Positions 25,266-31,660 of a stretch of 54,523 nt of DNA are shown piece by piece. Source of the stretch: RBG-13-66-14 sp964436465. Lineage in GTDB: Bacteria > RBG-13-66-14. Position 1 is the stretch's first letter, and each line of letters begins with the position of its first letter. The notes beneath the pieces were generated by a model. The model was not told where the DNA came from, searched no databases, and saw only the letters and a program-made list of their open reading frames with translations. The position numbers and the translations under genes are program-made. Where the stretch lies: NCBI GenBank assembly GCA_964436465.1, contig CAYTCV010000009.1:1-54523 (forward strand), given 5' to 3'.

Positions 25266-25931
25266 CTAGCCCCGCTTGGCGGAAACCCTGGCCCGGAGCC
25301 AGTCCAGCCAGGCGCTCAGGCCCTTCCCGGTCTTCGCCGAGAGCTCGAAGACGGCGAGCTTCGGGTTGACCTGCTCGACGTTGGCGCGCAGGGCCGCCAG
25401 GTCCACGTCCAGATGCGGCGCCAGGTCCAGCTTGTTCACCACGCAGGCGCTGGACCCGCGGAACATCAGCGGGTACTTGAGCGGCTTGTCCTCCCCCTCG
25501 GTGATGGAGAAGACGACGACCTTGTCGTCCTCGCCCAGGTCGAACTCGGCGGGGCAGACGAGGTTGCCCACGTTTTCGATGATGACCAGGTCGAGCTCAT
25601 CGAGGGGCAGCTCGCCGAGGGCGGATTTCACGAAGTTGGCGCCGACGTGGCAGTCGCCTCCGAAAGGCTCCGTGTTCACCTGGACCACGGGGGTCCCGTG
25701 CCGGGCTATGCGGTCGGCGTCGCGGGTGGTGGTGATGTCGCCTTCGATGACCCCGGCCCGGAGCTCACCGGTCAGGGAGGCCAGGGTGCGCTCCAGGAGA
25801 GTCGTCTTGCCGGCGCCGGGGGAGCTCATGACGTTCACGCTGTAGATGCGCCTTTTAGCGAGGTCGGCGCGGATTTCACCGGCCAGGGCCTCGTGGGCTT
25901 CCAGAACCTTCCGGACGAGCTTGATTTCCAT
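25266..25931 (-). CDS. hypB: Hydrogenase nickel incorporation GTPase HypB
   Basis: HypB is a SIMIBI GTPase that helps HypA load nickel into [NiFe]-hydrogenase. The P-loop SSPGAGKTT is at about residues 36-44. The switch and metal-site motif GGDCHVGAN has Cys94 and His95, the residues that bind metal in the GTPase domain. IENVGNLVCPA and the NKLD base-recognition motif follow. It lacks the N-terminal CxxCGC and histidine-rich extensions found in some HypB proteins. At 221 residues it is the short form. No hypA, other hyp gene or hydrogenase subunit lies within the window, so it is an orphan here. It is divergent from the kinase-like gene at 26052, with overlapping promoters. Confidence 0.92.
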   Translation of the reverse strand: MEIKLVRKVLEAHEALAGEIRADLAKRRIYSVNVMSSPGAGKTTLLERTLASLTGELRAGVIEGDITTTRDADRIARHGTPVVQVNTEPFGGDCHVGANFVKSALGELPLDELDLVIIENVGNLVCPAEFDLGEDDKVVVFSITEGEDKPLKYPLMFRGSSACVVNKLDLAPHLDVDLAALRANVEQVNPKLAVFELSAKTGKGLSAWLDWLRARVSAKRG

Positions 25932-25986
25932 GGGACGGACCTCGACGGGGTGGGCGTTTTAACGCCCTCGTTCGATGGATGATGCG

Positions 25987-26016
25987 TTGACATTATAGAC
26001 CCCGGGTCCGTATACT
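25987..26016 (+). promoter_or_regulatory. Promoter of the maltokinase-like gene
   Basis: TTGACA (25987-25992) and TATACT (26011-26016) are 18 bp apart. The start codon (TTG 26052) is 35 bases after the -10 box. It occupies the same DNA as the opposing hypB promoter. Confidence 0.7.
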
Positions 26017-26020
26017 GCAA
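25992..26020 (-). promoter_or_regulatory. Promoter of hypB, overlapping the opposing promoter
   Basis: On the minus strand TTGCAG (26015-26020) and a perfect TATAAT (25992-25997) are 17 bp apart. Each -10 box overlaps the -35 box of the opposite promoter. Confidence 0.7.
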
Positions 26021-26051
26021 GATGAAGTAGAGGCCCCGGATAGGAATTTCC

Positions 26052-27491
26052 TTGGACGTACCGAACCCGACGGACGTGGTGGAGGCAGTGAAGGGGCGGA
26101 TGAGCCTCCTGGCCGACCCCCGCCGCTGGCGCGTCGCTGACGCCCGGCTGGCCGACACGGACATCGAGACCCTCTGGCACCGCCCGCCCCAGACGCATCT
26201 CCTGGTGCGGGTGAAACCGGCGGCCGGTGAGCGGGGCCTCACCTTTTACCTCCCCCTCTTCCTCACCCAGGATAAACCCACCGCGGGCGGTGTTCCGCTG
26301 ACCATCGGCGACGGCGAATGGTTCGCCTCCGACCCATTCCTCTCGTCCCCGGAGCTGATGACGCTGTTAAAGAGCGCCGGTGTCGGCAACGCTGGCCGGC
26401 TGCGGCTCGATTCTCCTCCCGTCGGACCGTTCACCACGGCGACCCGCAATCCTCTGTTCAAGCCTGCGGGGTGCGATGTGCAACCGCTGTTGGAGCGGGA
26501 GGGGGAGCCCAGCACCAATTACCTCTACCGCCTGGACATGCGCGGCGCCGGCGGGGAGCACGCCCTGGTGGCCAAGCGCTACCTCCCCCGGGAGGAGCCC
26601 GAACGCGGCGACCGGGAGTGGAAGCTGGCCGCGGCGCTTTCCAGTGAGCTCGTGCCGCGGCCCGTCGGCCGTCTGGCGGACACCCGCACCGGCAACACCC
26701 TGGTCGGTTTCTACGAGTTCGTCCCCGGCGTCGAGGTCGGGCTGGTGCTCTGGAAGCTCTACGGGCTCCTGGGAATAGTGCCGACGGGGTCGGTGCTGGC
26801 GCGCGTCCGGGTGGTCTTCGCCAAGAGTCTGCGCACCATAGCCGCCTTCCACGACCAGATTGCGCGGCGGATGAAGTATGACACCGGGCGGGGGCCGGTC
26901 GACGAGGGGGTCTTCCGCCGGGCCGAGGAGGACGTGCGCGCCCTGAGCGGGTATCGGGTCAATTCCACGGCCTACCGCGCCATCATCGCCGGGCTGGTGT
27001 CGAGCCTGGAGAGGGGGGGCTCCGTGTTCCACGGTCCCCGGCCCGTCCACGGTGATTTGATGTGGCGCCAGGTCGTCTGGCGCGGGGAGGCGGTGAAGGG
27101 CGAGGAGCTCGACCCCCTGACCCTGCCCCTGGAGCCGCCCGAGGAGATGCCCGGCCGCCTGACCGTCATGGACGCCGAGAGCTGGCGGGCGGGGTATCTG
27201 GAGGAGGACCTGGCGGGACTGGCCGCCGCCGACAACTTCATGCTCGCCCTGCAGGAGCGGGACCGCTTCGCCCCAGTGGTTTTCGCCGCCCTGTGGCACG
27301 CCGCCTGCCAGGCCAACGACTGGGATTCCGACGCGGCGCGCCGGTCGCTGCGGCCGCTGTTGTCCCTGGTCCGCCTGCGCCATCTCCACGACGCCGCCTA
27401 CTACGCCGGGGCCAAGGGCGCCAATCCCACCAAGACCGCCGAGTACGACCGCTTCGTGCGGATTAGCCTCCACCTCGCTGGGCTGGTGTAA
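26052..27491 (+). CDS. Maltokinase-like / aminoglycoside phosphotransferase superfamily protein
   Basis: The C-terminal half (about residues 165-479) is an APH-like kinase fold: a nucleotide-binding lobe with the candidate lysine in HALVAKRYLP, the catalytic loop HGDLMWRQVVW (His333) and an acidic DAES motif near 373 in place of the DFEG of maltokinases. The first 140 residues resemble the N-terminal cap of trehalose-pathway maltokinases. The Gln instead of Asn in the HGDxxxxN loop also occurs in maltokinases. Substrate is therefore probably a sugar, but no trehalose synthase, glgE or other glycogen gene is nearby. TTG 26052 has an AGGAA site and sits 35 bases after the -10 box. Confidence 0.65.
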   Translation: MDVPNPTDVVEAVKGRMSLLADPRRWRVADARLADTDIETLWHRPPQTHLLVRVKPAAGERGLTFYLPLFLTQDKPTAGGVPLTIGDGEWFASDPFLSSPELMTLLKSAGVGNAGRLRLDSPPVGPFTTATRNPLFKPAGCDVQPLLEREGEPSTNYLYRLDMRGAGGEHALVAKRYLPREEPERGDREWKLAAALSSELVPRPVGRLADTRTGNTLVGFYEFVPGVEVGLVLWKLYGLLGIVPTGSVLARVRVVFAKSLRTIAAFHDQIARRMKYDTGRGPVDEGVFRRAEEDVRALSGYRVNSTAYRAIIAGLVSSLERGGSVFHGPRPVHGDLMWRQVVWRGEAVKGEELDPLTLPLEPPEEMPGRLTVMDAESWRAGYLEEDLAGLAAADNFMLALQERDRFAPVVFAALWHAACQANDWDSDAARRSLRPLLSLVRLRHLHDAAYYAGAKGANPTKTAEYDRFVRISLHLAGLV

Positions 27492-27495
27492 AAAA

Positions 27496-27519
27496 GAACA
27501 AGGAGTTTAAATCCCTCGT
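27496..27519 (+). repeat. AACAAGG...CCCTCGTT hairpin repeat, copy 1
   Basis: The sequence (GAACAAGGAGTTTAAATCC and onward) matches the reverse complement of 38750-38773 at about 19 of 24 positions. It forms an imperfect hairpin just after the stop of the kinase-like gene and may end its transcript. Confidence 0.55.
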
Positions 27520-27523
27520 TTTG

Positions 27524-27650
27524 TTAGGCGGCGGCTCCGTCGCCGGCGGGAGAGCCATCAAACGGCGGCCCACCGGGGATTCATCCCAAAGGGCCGCCCT
27601 ACATTATAAACGGCGGGCCGACCTGAACGGCGCGCCGTCGGTCGGCCCCT
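27524..27650 (-). repeat. Cluster of GTAGGG-headed palindromes, inverted orientation
   Basis: Read on the minus strand, one element starts TGTAGGGCGGCCC near 27605 and a second starts GTAGGGGCCGACC near 27650. Both are followed by self-complementary bodies. The second adjoins the 28-bp repeat copy at 27637-27664. The 27492-27754 gap holds no gene that I can support. Confidence 0.6.
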
Positions 27651-27664
27651 ACGTCATCGCAATT
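27637..27664 (-). repeat. 28-bp dispersed repeat, copy 2 (inverted)
   Basis: An exact reverse complement of 6955-6982, 20.7 kb away. In both places the repeat runs into a GTAGGGGC-headed palindrome. Confidence 0.85.
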
Positions 27665-27754
27665 TGCGTTTTTCGGGTCCATCGGGCGGGGTGTGGATAT
27701 ACCGTCCTTTTATGTGGCCCCGGTATGTCCTTTAAGCGTCAATCCAAGCCCCCC

Positions 27755-28669
27755 CTACGCCGAGCCGCGGCGGCGGAAGCCGTAGCCCATCACCTCGTGC
27801 ACGTCGGTGATGACCACGAAAGCCTTGGAGTCCGCCACCTTCACCAGCCGCTTGAGCCGCTCCACCTCCCGCTTCTCGATTACGCAGTAGATGACGCTTT
27901 TCGCCACGTCGGTGTACATGCCCCGGCCCTGCATGAGCGTGGCGCCCCGGTTCAGCCCCGCCATAATCTGGTAGTACACGATGTCGGGGACGTCGGTGAC
28001 GATGATGGCCGCCCGGGCGTAGCTGAAGCCGTCCAGCACGATGTCGATGACCTTGATGGAGACCCCCAGGGCCAGGAAGCCGTAGAGGACGAGGTCGATA
28101 TTGCCGAAGACCACGCCGGCGAAGGCGATGATGGCCGTGTCGAAGAAGAGGAAGCTGACCCCGGTGGAGAGGCCGGAGTAGCGGGAGAGGATGCGGGCGG
28201 GGATGTCGGTGCCGCCGGTGGAGCCGCCGCCCCGCAGGACCAGTCCCAGTCCGGCCCCCAGGAGCACTCCGCCGTATACGAGGGCCATGATGATGTTGTC
28301 GGTGGGGACGGGGATGCGCAGGATTTCGCCGTACAGGTCGGCGAAGAGGGAGTAGAGGACTATTCCGACGATGGTGCGCAGGCCGAAGCTGCCGCCGAGG
28401 AATTTGAGCCCCAACAGGAAGAGCGGGACGTTGAACACCAGCATCGTCAAGCCCACCGGGAAGTGCCAGAGGGCGTGCAGCACCGTGGCCAGGCCGCCGA
28501 TGCCGCCCGGGGCGATTTTATAGGGGACGAGGAACACCACGAGGCCGAAGCTCCCCACGGCGGCGCCCAGCACGATTAACGCGTAATCCCGCAGGACCGA
28601 CTTCCTGTCGGGCATGAGTAGCTTGGGGAACCGCTTTTTAAGCGAGGAGAGGAAGAACCGCTTGCCCAT
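27755..28669 (-). CDS. YitT family membrane protein (DUF161 + DUF2179)
   Basis: The first 190 residues hold about five membrane segments with the conserved motifs PYKIAPGGIGGLATVLH and LVLRGGGSTGGTDIPARIL of the YitT/DUF161 family. The C-terminal soluble domain (about 220-304) is DUF2179, with ALIVTDVPDI-like and GRGMYTDVAKSVIYCVIEKREV segments. The molecular role of the family is unknown; transport has been suggested. ATG 28669 has a GGGAGGT site; the in-frame ATG at 28690 lacks one. Its promoter (28727-28755) uses bases from the upstream gene's stop codon. Confidence 0.88.
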   Translation of the reverse strand: MGKRFFLSSLKKRFPKLLMPDRKSVLRDYALIVLGAAVGSFGLVVFLVPYKIAPGGIGGLATVLHALWHFPVGLTMLVFNVPLFLLGLKFLGGSFGLRTIVGIVLYSLFADLYGEILRIPVPTDNIIMALVYGGVLLGAGLGLVLRGGGSTGGTDIPARILSRYSGLSTGVSFLFFDTAIIAFAGVVFGNIDLVLYGFLALGVSIKVIDIVLDGFSYARAAIIVTDVPDIVYYQIMAGLNRGATLMQGRGMYTDVAKSVIYCVIEKREVERLKRLVKVADSKAFVVITDVHEVMGYGFRRRGSA

Positions 28670-28726
28670 GACGACCTCCCGGCGGGGCAAAAAAAATAGA
28701 GCCCGACCAACACCTTGGCGGGGCGC

Positions 28727-28755
28727 AGTCTAGTAAAGGCGGGCGGGCCTGTCAA
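28727..28755 (-). promoter_or_regulatory. Promoter of the YitT gene, -35 over the kinase stop codon
   Basis: On the minus strand TTGACA (28750-28755) and TAGACT (28727-28732) are 17 bp apart. The TGA inside TTGACA is the stop codon of the HprK-like gene. Confidence 0.7.
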
Positions 28756-29612
28756 GGCCCGTTTTTGCCGGAGGCATAGCCCGCTTCGCTCGGTTCATCC
28801 AGCAGGTCCGCCAACTCGGCGGGCTCGAACGTCCGGGGCACCGTCAGCCGGTGGAACGGGATGCTGCGGGACAGCTCCGTGGCGAAGGGGAGGACGAGGT
28901 CGGCGAACCAGGGCGGCGGCACGTAGCTGGTTACCGATGTGAGCAGGAGCGCCGCGCCTTCCCCGGCGGTCAGCGGCTCCAGACGCACGACGTCGCCCTT
29001 CTCCAGGGTGCAGACGCCGGTCAGCCCGGCCCGGGTAACCGCCGGCATCCGGGGCTCCAGCTCGCCCCAGAACGGCGTGAACTCAACGGTCCAGCCCCCG
29101 TCGCCCCGCCGAACGGCGGGCATCTCGTCGGAAAGCACGTGCCATCCCGGCCTCCCGATGAGATTCCCGGAGAGGGTGCTCTTCCCGCTGCCCGATTTGC
29201 CGCAGATTAAGAATCCCCTCCCCCGCGGCGTGACGACTCCGGCGGCGTGGAACAGGAATCCGTCAGGAGGCAGCAGGCACATGGCCGCCCACACCCGGAG
29301 CACGAAGTCCACGTTCTGATAGGCGCCCAGGCGGTACTTCACCCGGGCGCCCGCATCGGTGGGAACCAGCTCGAACCGGGGTTCGCGAATCACGCGCCGC
29401 CCGCTCTGTTCGGGGTAAATCAACCGGAGACCGAGCTCGATGTTGTAGTCCACCTGCGACTGCACGTCGAAAGTGACGGTGAGGACGCCCGGCCCGTTGG
29501 TGAGGAACGGGCGGTACAGCTCTGCGAGCGGAGCGCGCAGCGTCCGCGGCAGCTCGAGGGCCAGCGGTCCGCCGATGAAGTTGATGGTGAGCCGTTCGAG
29601 AGGTTCTTTCAT
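28752..29612 (-). CDS. HPr kinase/phosphorylase-like P-loop protein
   Basis: A C-terminal domain related to HPr kinase is visible: His122 in FLFHAAGVV, the P-loop GKSGSGKST at 138-146 and the following LSDEMPAV segment, which corresponds to the ADD region of HprK. Residues 1-110 form a beta-rich region of unknown type. Orphan HprK-like proteins of this kind occur in many bacteria without HPr; their substrates are unknown. The ATG overlaps the maf stop (ATGA), so it is the last gene of the corC-maf operon. The last 14 residues (EPSEAGYASGKNGP) are encoded largely by a dispersed repeat and are probably not part of the ancestral protein. Confidence 0.72.
   Translation of the reverse strand: MKEPLERLTINFIGGPLALELPRTLRAPLAELYRPFLTNGPGVLTVTFDVQSQVDYNIELGLRLIYPEQSGRRVIREPRFELVPTDAGARVKYRLGAYQNVDFVLRVWAAMCLLPPDGFLFHAAGVVTPRGRGFLICGKSGSGKSTLSGNLIGRPGWHVLSDEMPAVRRGDGGWTVEFTPFWGELEPRMPAVTRAGLTGVCTLEKGDVVRLEPLTAGEGAALLLTSVTSYVPPPWFADLVLPFATELSRSIPFHRLTVPRTFEPAELADLLDEPSEAGYASGKNGP
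28764..28796 (+). repeat. 33-bp dispersed repeat, copy inside the kinase 3' end
   Basis: This copy (TTTGCCGGAGGCATAGC through CGGTTC) differs from 36212-36244 at one base in 33. On the minus strand it encodes EPSEAGYASGK at the end of the HprK-like protein. Confidence 0.9.
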
Positions 29613-30202
29613 CTTCGTCTGGCGCGTTGATTCTCCGCCTGGTCGAGTGCCTCTATGAGCTTCAGCGTTTCCTCCATCGGCAGGCCGATGACGTTGGTCA
29701 CCGAGCCGTCGACGTGCTCCACCAGGTTCCACCGCTCGTCCTGGACGGCGTAGGCGCCGGCTTTATCGAGTGAGGAGCCGGTGGCGACGTAGTCGGCGAT
29801 TTCCTCGGGGGTCAACCGGCGGAGCCGTACCCGGCTGTCCACCCGGACGGTGAGCGGGTCCCCGTCGGGCGCCAGCATGGCCGCCACGCCGGTCGTCACG
29901 GTGTGCTCCGCGCCGGAGAGGGCCGTGAGCATGGAGCGCGCCTCCGCGGCATCGCGCGGCTTTCCCATCACCCTCCCCCGGAGGCGGACGATGGTGTCGG
30001 CGGCCAAAACGACCTCGCCGGTCAGGCACAACCTGGCGACCGCCCGCGCCTTGCTCATCGCCAACTCCACGGCCTGGACCGGGTCCGAGTCGGGCCAGAA
30101 CTCGTCCACCTCCGGCACGACGACGGTGAAGGAAACCCCGGCCTCTTTCAGGAGCTTCCTCCGCCGGGGGCTTCCGCTGGCCAGCACTAGGGGGTGGAGC
30201 AT
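29609..30202 (-). CDS. maf: Maf family nucleoside triphosphate pyrophosphatase
   Basis: Maf proteins hydrolyse non-canonical or specific nucleoside triphosphates (dTTP, UTP and modified forms) and were first linked to septum inhibition. The N-terminal LASGSPRRRKLL motif, LAADTIV and MGKPRDAAEA, and the C-terminal DKAGAYAVQ and VTNVIGLP motifs are all present. The 197 residues fit the family. ATG 30202 has a GAGG site. The gene lies 10 bases after the CorC-like gene, and the HprK-like gene overlaps its stop, so all three are probably transcribed from 31631-31660. Confidence 0.93.
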   Translation of the reverse strand: MLHPLVLASGSPRRRKLLKEAGVSFTVVVPEVDEFWPDSDPVQAVELAMSKARAVARLCLTGEVVLAADTIVRLRGRVMGKPRDAAEARSMLTALSGAEHTVTTGVAAMLAPDGDPLTVRVDSRVRLRRLTPEEIADYVATGSSLDKAGAYAVQDERWNLVEHVDGSVTNVIGLPMEETLKLIEALDQAENQRARRR

Positions 30203-30212
30203 AGTCCTCGAT

Positions 30213-31433
30213 TCAGTCTTCGTCGGATTCTTCGGTCGGCGGCCGGGGAGCCAAAAGAACGCTCTTTATCCGCCGCGGGGTGGCCTCGATGACCTCCAGC
30301 CGGTACTCACCGTTCTCCACGACCTCGCCCGGCTTGGGGATGTGGCCCAGCTCGGCGATGATGAAACCGCCCAGGCTCTCGTAATCCTCGTCGGGGATGC
30401 GGCAGCCCACCTCCTCGTTGACCTCCTCGATGTCGCACCGGGCGTCCACCAGGAAGGTGCCGTCCCCCAGCTTATGGATGAGCTCCTCGTCGTCGTCGAA
30501 CTCGTCCTCGATTTCGCCCACGATTTCCTCGAGGATGTCCTCGATGGTCACGATGCCGGCGGTGCCGCCGTACTCGTCCACCACGACGGCGATTTGGTTC
30601 TTCGTGGCCTGGAAATCGGCGAGGAGCCGGCCGATGAGCTTGGTTTCCGGGACGAAGATGGGCTCGTGGAGAAGCTCCACGGGGAGGGGTTCTTCCCCCC
30701 GGGTCGTGTCGAGGGTCAACAGTTCCTTGACGAAGAGTATGCCTCGGATGTCGTCGATGGTTTCGGAGTAGACCGGGACGCGGGAATGCCCGCGCTGGGT
30801 GACCGCCTCGAGGACCTCCCGCCGCGGCGCCTCTATGTCCAGGCAGAAGACGTCTATGCGGGGGACCATCACCTCCTTGACCGTTTTTTCCGGGAAGTCG
30901 GCGAGCTGGCGGGCCATCTCGCGCGCCTGCTCGACCACCTCGTCCCCCTCGGCCGCCGGTGCGGGATGGGGCGTCACCCAGCCGAAGGGGTCATCGCGGT
31001 CCGGCTTCCGACCGGACAGGCGGACGAAGGGCCACGAGATGAGATAAATGACGAACCATACCGGCGCGACCGCCAGGGCCGGCGGCCATAAGAGACCGCG
31101 CAGAATACGGTGAGGCTTGCCCCCCCGCCCCAGGGCCCGGGGGAGGAGAATGACGACGACCGAGACGAGCACGGCCGCCGCGGGCCAGGCGACCCACACG
31201 GCCCACGCCTCGCCCGTCAGTCCGCTCAGGAAGGCTTGCCCGGTGATGACCGCACCCACCCCGGTCACGGCCAGTAGGACCGGGAACAGGCGCAGCGTCC
31301 ATGGCGATGAGCCGCGCTCCCCATCCTCCCGGTGCGGCCGGGGGCCGAGCTGGGAGAGAGAGTAGCTGACGAGGAAGCCGACCAGGAGGAAAACACCGCA
31401 CAGGGCGCCCTCCAGCCACACGATACCGGTCAT
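30213..31433 (-). CDS. CorC/HlyC family CBS-domain membrane protein
   Basis: The N-terminal third has several hydrophobic segments (about 3-22, 48-70, 80-100 and 118-135) but is divergent from the classic DUF21 domain. The rest is standard: a linker with VKEVMVPRIDVFCLD, two CBS domains (about 190-320) containing GHSRVPVYSETIDDIRGILFVKELL and VVDEYGGTAGIVTIEDILEEIVGEI, and the C-terminal CorC_HlyC domain (about 330-400) with DEDYESLGGFI. Relatives are linked to magnesium or cobalt efflux and to membrane integrity. It is first in a three-gene operon with maf. The start ATG follows a long leader with a G-quadruplex-like run on the opposite strand. Confidence 0.88.
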   Translation of the reverse strand: MTGIVWLEGALCGVFLLVGFLVSYSLSQLGPRPHREDGERGSSPWTLRLFPVLLAVTGVGAVITGQAFLSGLTGEAWAVWVAWPAAAVLVSVVVILLPRALGRGGKPHRILRGLLWPPALAVAPVWFVIYLISWPFVRLSGRKPDRDDPFGWVTPHPAPAAEGDEVVEQAREMARQLADFPEKTVKEVMVPRIDVFCLDIEAPRREVLEAVTQRGHSRVPVYSETIDDIRGILFVKELLTLDTTRGEEPLPVELLHEPIFVPETKLIGRLLADFQATKNQIAVVVDEYGGTAGIVTIEDILEEIVGEIEDEFDDDEELIHKLGDGTFLVDARCDIEEVNEEVGCRIPDEDYESLGGFIIAELGHIPKPGEVVENGEYRLEVIEATPRRIKSVLLAPRPPTEESDED

Positions 31434-31483
31434 CGGCCCCCCTCCTCGACGGTCGCGGACCGGTCAATCGGAAACGTGGTGAT

Positions 31484-31505
31484 GGGGGGGGCGGGTTGGG
31501 CGGGG
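31484..31505 (+). other. G-quadruplex-like G runs in the CorC leader
   Basis: Four runs of three or more G (8, 3, 3 and 4) are separated by 1-2 bases. The G-rich strand is the template strand for the CorC-like gene, between its promoter and start codon. The rest of 31434-31630 shows no gene. Confidence 0.5.
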
Positions 31506-31630
31506 TCGTCGCTGGGCTCCCGCCCGCAGGTACTGGGAGGGTACTCCGCTTCCATCGCTGGGAAGCCTCCTCGAGGGGACGCGTGGGGGGAAACCTGGGG
31601 AAGTGAAAACCGGCGTCCACTTCCCGGCAC

Positions 31631-31660
31631 AACATAGCACAACCGGCTGGACGGCGTCAA
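31631..31660 (-). promoter_or_regulatory. Promoter of the corC-maf-kinase operon
   Basis: On the minus strand TTGACG (31655-31660) and TATGTT (31631-31636) are 18 bp apart. The TGA inside TTGACG is the stop codon of the DUF2723 gene upstream. Confidence 0.6.
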
